Of a DNA stretch of 64,000 nt, positions 45,889 to 57,989 are shown one piece after another; positions within the stretch are counted from its first letter, which is position 1, and the number at the start of each line of letters is the position of its first letter. Origin of the DNA: Riptortus pedestris (lineage: Eukaryota > Arthropoda > Insecta > Hemiptera > Alydidae); NCBI GenBank assembly GCA_019009955.1, contig CM032231.1, positions 108,675,001 to 108,739,000 on the forward strand, given 5' to 3'. A program made the translations under genes and the position numbers. Under the pieces are notes generated by a model, which worked only from the letters and a program-made list of their open reading frames with translations, did no database searches and was not told the DNA's origin.

Positions 45889-47165
45889 GTTGTCGACTCT
45901 CGCTAACACGAACCTCGATAACACGAAATCCTCGATATCACGAATTATTTTTAATCCCCTTGAAAAACCTGTCTAACACGAAGAAATTACCTTACGTAAC
46001 ACGAACTCTTTTACTCTACTGTTTACTCTGTTTTACATGATATTTATTATGTTTAATTTAAGTATTTTAGCAGATTTCCCTTAAGGGAAATCAGCTATTG
46101 AGGTCGTAATCATGATGCGAGTTTCGAAAAATTTCATCAAATGTCCATCGATCCTACCCAGGAGATGACGAAAATGAGGTCCGTTCAAAATTATATATAT
46201 ATATATATATTTGTCTGTTAACGCTCTAGCGGTCGCAATTTTTGTTTGATCTTTACCAAACTCGGAATTTAATCGTTTTATGTAAAAAGGAAGATCAAGT
46301 TCGTTAATGGCTGAAATCGAACCAGTGGGAGGGGGGGGGTTAGAGGGGGGATTTTTGAAAATTCAAAATATCTCCGTTATTATGCGTCGGATCGAAAAAT
46401 TGTATAGAATATATCTTATTGAAAATTAAATTTACTATAAATATTGTTCTACACATTTATTCTGTATCTTGAATATTAACCGAGATATTTGCATTTCTAT
46501 TCTGCGTGTACTTTCCACCGAGAGCTCTGTCGGCCGTTTCTGTAACTATTCGTCCTTCGTGAATAGGTTTAGAGGTTAGTTTAACTGTGTTTTGGAGCTA
46601 GAAACTACTGGGTTATTACGCCCTAAATAATGTTTTAGGTTTAGAGGTTTCTTACTACTACAGTTGTTATTAGGCAGATTTCTCTATTGTAAAACTTCTC
46701 GTGGGAAATCTGCTTAGTTTACGCAGACCCTGTGTGACGGACTTTTTTATTATACTGTACCAAGTTAAATGTTTAATTTTGAAGCTGTAAGCGATAGAGG
46801 AAAGTTTTTTTTATTTTAATCAACATTATTACTGATAGTGTTTTTCAGTTTTAAGCAAAGAAAGATTAAGGACTTATTAATCAGTGGAATTAATATTATA
46901 TTTTCTGTTTTCTGTGTTTTACCGTTTGTTTTTTTTTTTTTTTAAATTATGTATATATAAATATTTTAATTCATTTAAATATTCGTAAAATATTAAGATA
47001 ATGTACAGAAGATGTAGGGAATAAATCACAGTACATTTTTTACCTCTGTAACACGAATTTTCATTTAGTTCACCTCTATAACTCGAACTATGCCTAAGAC
47101 GAATTATACATGACACGAACAAAAATGACAGTCCCGTGGAATTTCTTGACAGCGAGAGTAGACTG
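45889..47165. mobile_element. pogo/Tigger-like DNA transposon relic with H inside
   Basis: The left end is GTCGACTCTCGCTAACACGA; the right end reversed is CAGTCTACTCTCGCTGTCA, preceded by TA. Repeated 'taacacgaa' motifs (45904, 45920, 45980, 46003 on the left; inverse equivalents at 47048, 47082 and 47112 on the right) look like subterminal transposase sites. These features match TA-targeting pogo/Tigger families. No transposase frame survives. The H copy 46067-46742 is inserted in it. Confidence 0.7.
46067..46742 (-). mobile_element. H family copy, full length (676 bp)
   Basis: Perfect palindrome end, short TA tract (46190-46211), G9 run, 'ttgaatattaaccgagatat', 'gcagatttctctattgtaaa' and 'ccctgtgtgacggac'. 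T-run flanks on both sides. Younger than the pogo-like element that holds it. Confidence 0.93.
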
Positions 47166-47167
47166 TA

Positions 47168-47859
47168 TTTCGAATATATAAGGATTTTCTAATGCTGAAG
47201 GAACATACTGGGGAAGTTCTTGGTGTCTAAAACTTATCAAACAGTAAATACTGAATATGATAATTCTCAGCCGATGATTTAAACAGATAGTTGCAGTTGA
47301 ATATATGATGTTGTTTGAGTAATGAGTAGTAGAGAGTTAGTGAGTGACGTACATGGTTCTATATTGATTGAGGCTGACGTGAGGTCAGTGGCCTTGCTTA
47401 AAGTTTCATTAACCCTTTGTACACAAACAGGGATTATTGAGCTTGTTTGCAGAACCGGCGAGTGTTTGCCACCCTGCCAAATATCCTGTACTGCTTAAAT
47501 TCCATTGTGCTAACCCTGTCAATACGGGAGGATCCCGACCAGAATAGACACACTCGCTCCCGTTTGTAGTCTATTCCTGTCACTTCCTGTTATTCAGTAA
47601 GCACTGATGACGGAAATACGTGGAAGAGAGATTGAATAAAGATGGATGAGTCAGATGACTGGCATGATGGGGGGACGGAAAACGAGTAAAAACCATTATG
47701 GGGAAATCATTTTATGTCTGGGCTCTGGCTGAAAACATATCCAAATATGTAGTAGCTTTTGCTCCGCTGACTGTTAATGCATAAATTATTCTTTATCGCG
47801 TGACCAAGCTTTTTGATTGTGTATGGAAAGCCAATGTTCACAGAGGATTAAAATAAAAT
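47168..47859. other. No gene recognised
   Basis: Unassigned; may include decayed LINE upstream of the RNase H relic, but I see no motif. Confidence 0.4.
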
Positions 47860-48041
47860 TTTAACCTGCCAGGATATTCTGGATATTATACATTTGAATT
47901 CATACATGCACATAGACTGGATAAAAGCCCATTCAGGAAATATTGGAAACAAACAAGCTGACACGTTAGCAAAGAAAGCAGCTCCTTGATACAAAAATAA
48001 TCCCAGAATTCTCACTCCTACGACTCTCATCCATTTGAAAC
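47860..48041 (+). pseudogene. LINE RNase H C-terminal relic
   Basis: The plus frame reads QDILDIIHLNSY then MHIDWIKAHSGNIGNKQADT and LAKKAAP, ending in TGA at 47988-47990. WIKAHSG..GN..AD..AK is the last conserved block of the RNase H1-type domain of I-clade LINEs and includes the final catalytic Asp. The following bases (to 48041) still read like the LINE linker. This is the segment that is deleted from the LINE at 59510-61186. Confidence 0.8.
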
Positions 48042-49040
48042 ATCCAATTATCTTGGTTAATATTCGTCAAAGAATAGAACAGAATATATATTTATTTGTT
48101 AAAGATTTATATCTTGTACAAATTAAATAAACAAATAGCAATTCTGTCTTTTAAATAAATAATTAAATCCAAATTCTTGAGTTCAACAATAATAAGGCCA
48201 TAAAGGAAACAAAAAAAAAAGCAATATAGAGTAAATAACTAAATACATGAAGACAACTAAAAGCATTCTATAATTATATAAATTCGTCTTAATATAACAT
48301 TTAACTGGAGTGTGATCCATCCGCACTTATAGATTCCAGAGTATTGCATGCTGACGTGATGAAGCAGTAAATTTTGTGTAGTTTTTCGAGGCTATCGATA
48401 CTAAGTATCTCTTCCATTTAATGTACATCACTGACTGCTGAGGAAAGTGTTTGTAAATATTTATTTCGATCTTCAATGAGCTTCTCACAGTAGAGAAGTA
48501 TATGTGACAGGCTATTAGGGATGAATTGGTTACAAAAAATGCAAGGTTCCTGAGCTTTAAATGAGAAAGTTTTGTTTCGTGATTGAAGTTTGGAGAATTC
48601 TGAACTTGATGCTCTTAATTGGCTAACAAATCTTAGCATTAATATTCATCAAAGAGAAAGTATTTATATAACAACATTTATAGGAATTATATTTCCAATA
48701 AGATCGATTCTATACAATTTTTCGGTCCGACTCATATTCAAGGAAATATTTTGAATTTTCACAATTCTCCCCCTCTAAGCCTCCCCTCCAATTTAGTATC
48801 AATCAATAGTCCAATTTTAGCCGTTATCGATCATGATATTTATTTTAACATAAAACGATTATATAACGAGTTTGGTAACGATAAGACAAAAATTGAGTCC
48901 GCTAGAGGAGTAAAAAACAAAAATAAAAATTTTGAACGGACCTCATTTTCCTCATTAAATAGGTAGAATCAATGGAATATTAACGGAATTTTTCGCATCA
49001 TGAGTACAATCTCAATACCTAATTTCTTAAACTAGAATAA
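48042..49040 (+). mobile_element. H family copy, 5'-truncated, split by a LINE
   Basis: Pieces 48042-48073 ('ttatcttggttaatattcg') and 48639-49040 ('aatattcatcaaaga', 'gcaataagatcgattct'-like block, 'taacgagtttggtaacga', 'tgaacggacctcattttcc'). No TA tract and the palindrome end is badly decayed ('acctaatttcttaaactaga'). Confidence 0.75.
48074..48638 (-). pseudogene. 5'-truncated LINE, ORF2 C-terminus, with 17-bp TSD
   Basis: Flanked by TTAATATTC(G/A)TCAAAGA at 48057-48073 and 48639-48655 (17 bp, one mismatch). The minus strand reads LRASSSEFSKLQSRNKTFSF, then CIFCNQFIPNSLSHILLYC, a C-x2-C-x(n)-H-x4-C knuckle as at the end of LINE ORF2, and a stop at 48418. A 3' UTR with a 'aacaaataaatatata'-type tail follows toward 48074. 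Its clade is not clear to me. Confidence 0.75.
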
Positions 49041-49125
49041 ACAGAAATGCTGCTTGCTCAGGTGCGAGTTCTCAACTGTTTTATGTTTACTTTTTTCTTA
49101 AGACTTATAGTTTGTTAATGAAAAA

Positions 49126-49544
49126 GTCCGTCACGCAGGGGCTGAGTAAACTAAGCAAATTTCCCACGTGAAGTTATAGAGACGTTATACAATATAGAAA
49201 TCTCCATACGTGAGCAGTTACGGAAACGGCCGACCTAGCTTTTGGCGGGAAACTCATGCATTACCGCCCACATTTAATAAAAATGCAAATATCTCGGTTA
49301 ATATTCAAGATAGAGAATAAATGTATAGGACAATATTTATAGTAAATTTAATTTGCAATAAGATTGGATTTATACAAGTTTTTGATCCGACGTATGGTAA
49401 CGGAGATATTTCGAATTTTCACAAATTCCCTCTCTAAACCCTCCCTCCCACTGGTCCGATTTCAGCCATTAACGAACTTGATCTGTTTTTTTTTTCCCCA
49501 TAAAACGTTTAAATATCGAGTTTGCTAACGATCAAACAAAAATT
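49126..49544 (+). mobile_element. H family copy, GTCCGTC half
   Basis: A5 then GTCCGTCACGCAGGGGCTGA, AAGCAAATTTCCC, 'gcaaatatctcggttaatat', 'ccgatttcagccattaacga', ending at 'gatcaaacaaaaatt', where another insertion begins. The palindrome half is not found downstream. Confidence 0.88.
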
Positions 49545-49801
49545 ATTATTATTGTAGTCAGGTGATTGTTACTTCCAATAGTAAACACTGAGACTCGTGG
49601 AATCGAACAAGGGAAGGGACACCTGCAGCAGTTACATTACCTTCTGCCTCAAACAATCTAAACATGAGCAGAAATTTCGGTGGAAATTCTACACCAGGTA
49701 AGGATTGTTGAGAGAATCGTCCCTTAGTATCCAATAACTTCCATGGAGACAGACACTTAGGGGCTTGAAGACTTCAACTACTTTTACCCCGAGCTATTTA
49801 G
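49545..49801 (-). mobile_element. Unclassified retroposon-like insertion (second SINE?)
   Basis: A 257-bp block between two copies of ACAAAAATT (49536-49544 and 49802-49810) in an H element. It has an (ATT)n run at its left edge, so a minus-strand retroposon with an (AAT)n tail. The minus strand holds GTTCGATTCCAC, which resembles a B box, but no well-placed A box, so a SINE identity is only possible. Seen once in this window. Confidence 0.5.
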
Positions 49802-49810
49802 ACAAAAATT

Positions 49811-50230
49811 GAGGTAGATATACTAGCTACCAATGTTGTTTTATTGACACTTAATGAACTATACGATAGATATCGATCTATCCGATAGTAATATAGGTAG
49901 TTTATTCTGATGATGATTTAAAATCACCGCAAAGACATCTCGACCAACTCATTGAAGAACTGCAGTGGAAACTAATCAATAATCCAACAACACTTGCTGA
50001 TTGACAGTGTTGCTGAAAATTCATCTTGAAAAATATTTAAAAATAAAATAGTTGGCAGGAGAAAACAAATATGTTGATTGTAAAATATCTAAGGTGAAAT
50101 TGAAAAATTAGCTTGTTCTCGAATTTATGGGTTCATCATTCTTGGAGTTTGGATTTCTGTTCTATTGAAATTTTTAAAAGGTAGCAGTAACTTTTTGCAT
50201 TAATTCAGTGTTTTTTCATATGCTTTTATT
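49811..50230. other. No gene recognised
   Basis: Unassigned AT-rich DNA. Confidence 0.5.
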
Positions 50231-50363
50231 TTAGCAGATTTCTCCTAAGGGAAATCAGCAATTGAGGTCGTACTCTTGACGCGATTTTCGAAATTTTTCT
50301 TCATTAATCATCGATCCTACCCAGGGGATGACGATAATGAGGTCCGTTCAAAATTATATATAT
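50231..50363 (-). mobile_element. H palindrome-end fragment
   Basis: TTAGCAGATTTCTCCTAAGG, 'gaggtcgtactcttgacgcg', 'catcgatcctacccagg' and a short TA run, then truncated. Confidence 0.88.
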
Positions 50364-51792
50364 AAGAGGAACGATGATGAAATCTCCCGCTAATCAAGCC
50401 CGGATTTTCGGATGGTGAAGGGACGACTGTACTTGCGGATTTTACTGCTAAGCTAAAATGACCAGCTCTCATAATCCTACTATGACTTTATGTAATGGGG
50501 TACAATTCACTTGAATAATTTTTAAAATACAACAGAAATGCGTGAAAAATATTTTTAAATAACGATGTGCTCGGCACGAAGGTTTCAATAATAATTGGAC
50601 GTTTCATGAGATTAAAAAAGTCAATCTCTAGAAGATTCCTTATAAATCTGTGCATGACACATAGAAATGACTCATTCAGTAATGACACATAGTTGATCTC
50701 ATCCGTCTGTTTTTTCCAGTGCAGATGAGAACATCTCTACACTCTATATTTTTATTTTCAAAAAACCGTGAAAAACAAATAATAAAACTGTAACTTTAAA
50801 TCTGAAAAATGCAAATAAAAGGTAGCTTTCAACAAATTCTGAAAGATATAATTAACTCCGTTATTTATTGAGTTAACGAAAAATGAAAATTTCAAGTAGC
50901 AGAGTTGCCCTTTGTTGAACCAAAAGTAGTTATCAGCGAAAATATGAAAGTTGGAATAATTAACGCACCAAATACTCGGTCCCTTTTCAATACATATTAC
51001 GAATATATTTTCTGTTCAAAAATAAACTTGTATATCTGGTGTTTTTTTACATAAAGGTCAAAGAAGGGTTGTTATAAAATAGGTTACGCTTCGAAATATA
51101 AATATTGGATTTGTTTAAATAATCCCTTCATTTTTATATCCCGTCATTATCATTTTATTAAAATACCACACCTGCTAATAATGATTATTCACTCTCTTAT
51201 TAACTAACTAAAAACCATAAAATTCTATTGAAGAATTCTCATGGAACAAAAATAAATACTAACAAATCGTACTACCAAATACAACTAATAAATGGGTATT
51301 TCATTAAACAGCTGTAGGCATATTTCTTTTACCTAAATACTAATGCTACCAAAGAATAAAATAGCCGACAATAACAATATTCATTCCCTCCATAGATCTA
51401 TAAAAAAACTTGTCTATTGCCTCGCAATAAACATTTTTCAAAGATGTTAGAAGTCATCATTTTGTAAATCATAAATTTAGGCAATGTTTTAGGAAGGAAG
51501 TCTAACAAATTGAATTCACGATATTACAACTATTTGCTACATTTAGCCATAGACAGTTACTACAGATGTACTTGAAACAGAAAGAGAACCAATCCTTTAT
51601 GAAGCACACATTAAACATTGAACATTAAAAATGTTATCCGTAGATAGTGATAGTTATATTCAAGTATCTGAAAAGATCATTGGCCTGGAAAATTCACTTT
51701 TTTAGACTTCCATTGATGTCAAATTTAATTTAATATATTCAGTGTCTTTGTAAATCCAAGATAGCTGCCGCTGAAAAATGCCGGACACCCTT
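50364..51792. other. No gene recognised
   Basis: 1.4 kb of AT-rich DNA without repeat or coding signal that I can name. Confidence 0.5.
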
Positions 51793-51912
51793 TTATCAGA
51801 TTTCCCTTAAGGGAAATCAGCTATTGAGGTCGTACTCATGAAGCGATTTTCGAAAAATTTCTTCAAATGTTCATCCATCCTACCCAGGAGATAGCGAAAA
51901 TGAGGTCCGTTC

Positions 51913-51956
<44 letters not shown>

Positions 51957-52425
51957 ATATATATATATATATTGGTCTGTTAAGTTAACGCTCTAGCGGT
52001 CACAATTTTTGTTTGATCGTTACCAAACTCAATATTTAATCGTTATGTAAAAAGAACGATCAAGTTCGTTAACGGCTGAAATTGGACCAGTGAGAGGGGG
52101 GGGGCTTAGAGGAGGGAGTTTTGAAAAATCGAAATATCTCCGCTATTATGCGTCGGATCAACAAATTGTTTAGAATCAATCTTATTGAAAATTAAATTTA
52201 CTATAAATAATCTTTTATACATTTATTCGGTATCTTGAATATTAAGCGAGATATTTGCATTTTATTGAGCGTAACGGACATGATGAGATCGGCTAACTTC
52301 GGTTGCAGTCGTGAATTTCCGGCTAGCTAGTTCGGCCGTTTCAGTAACTGTTCTAGTGAAATTTCTCTACTCCATAACTTCACGTGGGAAATCTGCTTAG
52401 TTTAAGTAGCCCCTGCGTGGCGGAC
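51793..52425 (-). mobile_element. H family copy, full length
   Basis: 'ttatcagatttcccttaagg' palindrome end, TA tract at 51918-51972, G8 run, 'gagatcggctaacttcgg' variant interior (shared with 5384-5706) and 'cccctgcgtggcggac'. Confidence 0.92.
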
Positions 52426-52860
52426 TTTATTGGTCACAGCTCTCTCAATATCGTTATGAAATTCACTAGTAGAATAAAGTACACTATGAAAATAATGCAA
52501 ATACAAAATGGAGGATTATATATTTTTCTTTACAACTCCATTAATATTGGTTATGTTCATCAACGTTGTTCCTTGGATTCTGCCTCATGTCATTTACCTG
52601 AAATAAATTCGTTTACAAAGTTTTAAGGGTGAATTTAAACTGAGTTATTCCGGAATGCAATTAAGTCTGCTCTATATGACGTTAAGTTTTAATTACATCA
52701 TATTCGCAGAAAGTTCCCAATGAGGGGTCTCCGAGATTCTTGAGAGGTATGTGGGGTGCGGCCATTGTAAGAACCTTCCTTTATAAGGGAGTGGTACCGG
52801 AAGGAAGAACAGCTATAGTATATATCTCAAGAATATGCTGGATGGTAGAGGAACCAATTA
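52426..52860. other. No gene recognised
   Basis: A frame starting inside the H end (52384-52626) has no motif. Unassigned. Confidence 0.5.
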
Positions 52861-53482
52861 ATAAGGATCAATAAAAAGACCTTGTCCTCTACTGATTTTA
52901 ATATTATGCAGACTGCACTTTCGGAGTCAACGCCCATCCTCAGTGCCTGCTGACAAACACAACCTTGAGTTAATTTAATGTTCATAGCATGGCCAAAAAT
53001 AAACTAAATAACAGTCACAAAAACAAACACAAAAAAAAGAGTAGAAACAATAGAAAATTTAATAACTAGTCAACTAATAAAAATTTAAGAAGTAAACAAC
53101 GATAAGCGTTTGTCAAAAACTTAAAACTATAAATAAAATTTAAAAAACTATAAAACAACAGAAATTACAGATAGGATATCATATCAGAGTGGGTGGAAAA
53201 CTCTGAAAAGCACAACAGAGGAACTGTAAAAGACATCTAAAAAATAAAAAATGAATCATCCCATACTAATAATAAATTAATGTAATTTCTGTTGTTTTTT
53301 TAATTTTATTTATAGTTTTAAGTTTTTGACATACGCTTATCGTAGTTAACTTCTTTAATTTTAGCAGATTTCACTTAAGGGAAATCAGCTATTGAGGTCG
53401 TACTCATGACGCGAGTTTTGAAAAATTTCCTCAAATATCCATCGATCCTACCCAGATGACGAAAATGAGGTCCGTTCAAAGT

Positions 53483-53543
<61 letters not shown>

Positions 53544-54220
53544 CTGTTACCGTTCTAGCGGTCGCAGTTTTTGTTTGATCGTTACCAAAGTTCATATTTA
53601 ACCAATTTAAGTAAAAAGAAAGATCAAGTTCGTTAAGGGCTGAAATCGGACCAGTGGTAGGGGGGATTTTTGAAAATTCGAAATATCTATTATGCATCGG
53701 ATCGAAATATTGTAAATAATTAATCTTATTGGAAATTAAATTTACTATGAATATTGTTCTATACATTTTTCTGTATCTTGAATATTAACCAATTTGCATT
53801 CGTATTGTGTGTATGGTCGGCAGGAGTCGGCTATGTTCGGGACTTTCCGCCGGAGCTGCCGTTTTCGTAACTATTCGCCCCTCGTGAATAGATTTAGAGG
53901 GCCCTTACTACTACTGTTATTATTAGGCAGATTTCTCTATTGTAAAACTTCACGTGGGAAATCTGCTTAGTTTACGCAGCCCCTGCGTGACGGACTTTTT
54001 ATTAGTTGACTAGTTATTAAATTTTCTATTGTTTTTACTCTTTATTTTTTTGACTGTTTTTTTAGTTTATTTTTGGCCATGCTATGATTGTTAAATTGAC
54101 TCAAGGGTTTGTTTGTCAGCTGGCACTGAGGATGGAGCGCTGACTCCGAAAGTGCACTCTGCATAATATTAAAAACCAGTCGAGGACAAGGCCTTTTTAT
54201 TGATCCTTAGCTATAACACA
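52861..54220. repeat. Long inverted repeat, one arm holding an H insertion
   Basis: Arm A is 52861-53168. Arm B is 53282-53360 plus 53996-54220. They are reverse complements over about 300 bp ('gataagcgt.tgtcaaaaact', 'aatagaaaatttaataacta', 'cgaaagtgcactctgcataa'). The spacer is 113 bp. The content ('actgaggatggagcgctgac') looks like a LINE 3' UTR placed in inverted orientation. Confidence 0.88.
53361..53995 (-). mobile_element. H family copy inserted in the inverted-repeat arm
   Basis: Full length (635 bp), TA tract at 53506-53539, 'gaatagatttagaggg' variant and 'cccctgcgtgacggac'. Arm A of the inverted repeat shows the undisturbed target. Confidence 0.95.
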
Positions 54221-54592
54221 GATCTAAAGTGAAATGAATTAGTATTTGTGATCCAATTACACAGGTTCCAATTTATAGGATAGCATTCCTAACTAGATAT
54301 TGATGGCAGAATAAATTCTTAATAATTTCTTGACTAGGAAACAATAATGACGACACTGTGACCTCGATGGTATACCAATTAAAAAATAAATAAAATTGTT
54401 GGTAGTCATTACTGGTTCACTGACGTAAGTAGTGGTTAATAATCAGGAAATATTTTATTAACGAGTATTGACAAGGCGCTTCAAAGAGAAGCCTTCATCA
54501 TTGTTTAGATAGGGTACCCTGTATTTTGGAAGACATCGATTTTTTTTTTTTTTTTACATTAAAATTAACTATTAAAAGGAATAATTGGAATT
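54221..54592. other. No gene recognised
   Basis: Unassigned; T17 run at 54540-54556. Confidence 0.5.
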
Positions 54593-54709
54593 TTAGCAGA
54601 TTTCCCTCAAGGGAAATCAGCTATTGACGTCGTACTCATGATGCGATTTTCGAAATATTTCTTCAAATGTCCATCGATCCTGACGAAAATGAGGTCCGTT
54701 CAAAACTGT

Positions 54710-54770
<61 letters not shown>

Positions 54771-55236
54771 TGTTCCCGCTCTAGTGGTCGCAATTTTTGT
54801 CTTATCATTACCAAACTTGATATATAATCGATCGTTTTATACATAAAAAAAGATCAAGTTCGTTAACGGCTGAAATCGGACCAGGGGGAGGAAGAGTTTA
54901 GAGGAAGAGAATTTCGAAAATTCTTAATATATCCGTTATTATGCGTCGGGTCGAAAAAGTGTTTAGAACCAATCTTCTTGCAAATGTAATATTCTACAAA
55001 TGTTGTTATGTACATTTTTTCACTATCTTGATTGTTAACTGAGATATTTGCATATTTTAGCTTTCGGTCTTCAGGAACTCCTACTCATCTCATATTAACT
55101 ATTATGTTATGAAGCACTTTATTTGAAGCTTAAATACCAAATATTGTTCTCATTGAAATTTTAGGATTTGGGTAAATGCAAATACTTGGCGCACGTCGGA
55201 AATCTGCATAGTTAAGTCATCCCCTGCGTGACGGAC
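54593..55236 (-). mobile_element. H family copy, full length
   Basis: TTAGCAGATTTCCCTCAAGG end, TA tract at 54715-54767, 'ctctagtggtcgcaattttt', the older-type interior ('gcttaaataccaaatattgt') and 'cccctgcgtgacggac'. Confidence 0.93.
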
Positions 55237-56745
55237 TTTTTGTATTCCCCTTAAAGAGAAGAATAATTTAGCATTATCCATAAATGTTCATAAGCTTTTT
55301 CACGATGAAAATAACATCCTGTTTCTACAAAGGTTTACCACTATCCTGTCATTGTTAACCAACCTTTTATAATTAGAGTTGGGCTAAGATTTTGTTAGTT
55401 GACTTCGTCACCCAATGAATGATTGCGGTGCACTAAATAAATGCTAAACATTACATGCTTCGCTTAATCAATATTACATGTTGACATGGTTCGTATTAAA
55501 CCAGTTTGTTTGGGGAATTTCTATTAAAATTAATTACAATGAAATGCATACAGTTCAATATAACGTGAAATATCCCTTTTTAAATGCCCATTCGTAGCAT
55601 AAAAGCAAAAACATACGCTGACGGATGACAATTTTAGTTAATTAATGGGTATTGTGCATTAAATGAATTTTTTTACTGACATTTTTTTTTAAATGTTTAT
55701 TTGTGATTTTTCTGTTGTTTTTTTTTAATTTACTTGTTACTGAAAAAGAAAATTATTTCGAGAAGTTGGTAAAACTGTTTTATGGATTTTATCCACTCAG
55801 TGGACAATACCTTACAAAAATACTTTGTGCCGTTAACAATATTTTTTAAGAACTAGTATTTCTTCGTGAATATGAGAATGATTAAATTTAAATTTACTCT
55901 TAACTTCAATTTAGAATGAATTTCTTTTATGTTCCAATAGTTTATATGTTTTCCATGTAATTCAGCTGTTATTTTTTTAAGCTAACTACATCATAGTTAA
56001 AAATTTATTATTTGCTGATACAGAAAAGTGCTAATTACTAAAAAGTTCCTTACACGTTCTGTGAAGATTTTACACAAATGTTTTGGGCTTTAGAGGGCAA
56101 CAAACTGAAATTTATGCTATAGCATTCCTCTTTTTTGGCATTTAGTTAACGAGCCTGTCTGTGGAAATAAGAAGTGAAGAGGAAATGTTGAAGGAAGTAC
56201 ACCAATAGAAATGTATATTCTGAAGAAAAAAATGAGATTTCATTTCATCCAGTTCATAACTCGAGTCCCATTATACAACATAAATTTTCATTCATCCACT
56301 TTAGAAACTTCGTGGAGTGAATTAAACCAAAAATTAATAAAAGAAACCGGAAGGAAGTAGAAAAAAGCCATGAAAAAAGCAAAGAGGCATTATTTTTTTG
56401 TTCGTTAACCTCGCGTGACAAGGGGAACAGGGACAGTCCATTATATAAATAGAATAGTGTCCGAAGATAGCCGAACCGCAGCACGGAAATGCCCGAGGGA
56501 ACTTGTCAAGTCAGACCCTCGGGGAGAAGAGTCCCACACTAAGTGCTCCCCATTTTTTATAGTATTTCACCCCGCGCACAACCGGTCTGATTTCCCATTG
56601 GGCTGAACAGGGGCTAAATCCTATAAAGCGATATACTCGGCTCCATTGGAAAACCTCGATATGTTTTTCCACCAATGCCCACTCTTTCTTTCCATCATTT
56701 TCGTTTTTTTTGTACATGATAAGAACGCTTCGGTTTATATATGAC
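55237..56745. other. No gene; weak SINE-like scrap at 55340-55445
   Basis: The scrap ('gttaaccaaccttttataatt', 'gggctaagattttgttagtt', 'gacttcgtcacccaatgaat') resembles the SINE body on the minus strand but is very diverged. Frames at 56254-56606 show no motif. Confidence 0.4.
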
Positions 56746-57298
56746 CATCCATCACACAAGGGCTGCGTAAAAGAACCAAAGTTCCCACATGGTGGTATGA
56801 TACACCATTGATCTCTTCTCGCCATATATTTTTTATTCCGATGAGTAAAAGTTGGAGTATCCAAAAAAAAAGTTGAAAACAAACACAAAGACTGAATAAA
56901 TCGCTAAATATTTGAGCAATGAAAAAATGTATAAAATATTGTCCTATTATCACTAGATTTCCAATTCGAAATGATATATGAAAATCACTCTTAATAAATA
57001 TAAAGTTACTTAAAGGTACTCAAATGTTATATGAAGTGCTAGTAACTTAACGATAGAAATGGGGAAAAACGTATAATCAAAAAAAGGTGATGATATCTCA
57101 TATGAATAAAATGGAAATTAAGAAATGAAAATTTGTCGGCTAACATTCTAAATAGAGAAAATGAGTACAGAGCAACATTTATAGAAAATAAAATATACAA
57201 GATTGGTTATGTAAAAATTTTAAACTCATAGTAAGGAAGATATTTTTAATTTTCCATAGATAAATAGGTAAACCTCGAACTGTTAATAAATAGATAAA

Positions 57299-57349
<51 letters not shown>

Positions 57350-57838
57350 TTTTCTCGGAACCTCTCGATTTCAGCCGAGTTTTTACGAAACGTTATTATT
57401 ATTATTATTATTTAATAACGTCCACATTTTGCAACTCAGGCTAATCGGGACGGGTTATCTACAGGTTACCACCCTTTTCTAGCCACGGTGGGAGTTTAGG
57501 ATGTTAGTTAATGAATTTCGACACTAAATAATTTCCTTTGTCCAGGAGAGAATCGAACTCGCCACTCTGGGTTTGCCATGTGAGATAAAGGCCAACGCTT
57601 TAACTCGCATGGCTAGCCTGAGCCCCACGAAACGTTAATATAACGAGCTTGGTAACGATGAAACAAAAATTGCCACCTCTGAGACGTGTGTGTCTGTGTG
57701 TGTACAAATATAATTTTGAACAGACCTCATTTCCGCCATCTCCTAGGCGCGGTCGATGGACATTCGTGGAATGTTTTCGAAAATCGCGCCACGAGTAGAA
57801 CCGCAATAGCAGATTTCCCCATGTGAGACATCTGCTAA
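56746..57838 (+). mobile_element. H family copy, diverged, with SINE insertion
   Basis: Degraded start 'ccatcacacaagggctgcgt', 'acccacatgg'-like subterminal block, interior with 'tcggctaacattctaaatag', (TA)n at 57301-57348, 'ttggtaacgatgaaacaaaa' after the SINE, 'ggtcgatggacattcg' and end 'catctgctaa'. Confidence 0.75.
57396..57626 (-). mobile_element. SINE, full length, with 11-bp TSD, inside H
   Basis: Tail 'ttattattattattatttaa', body, B box complement GAATCGAACTCGCC and head 'ggctagcctgagcccc'. Target duplication ACGAAACGTTA at 57385-57395 and 57627-57637. Confidence 0.95.
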
Positions 57839-57989
57839 TTCGGTCAACCTCTGAATTTATTTTTGCTAATATATAGGAACATCGTTTAAGTCGCACACAT
57901 TCATATGCCAATCGAATTTCGTAATACACCACAAAAAAGTTTCTAAACTTGAACTGATGCATTCTAATCATTTGTTTGGAAAGCGTCTG

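Noticed and set aside
56415..56953. Overlapping frames on both strands near 56.4-56.9 kb
   Set aside because: Three mutually overlapping frames with no motif; part lies in a degraded H copy.
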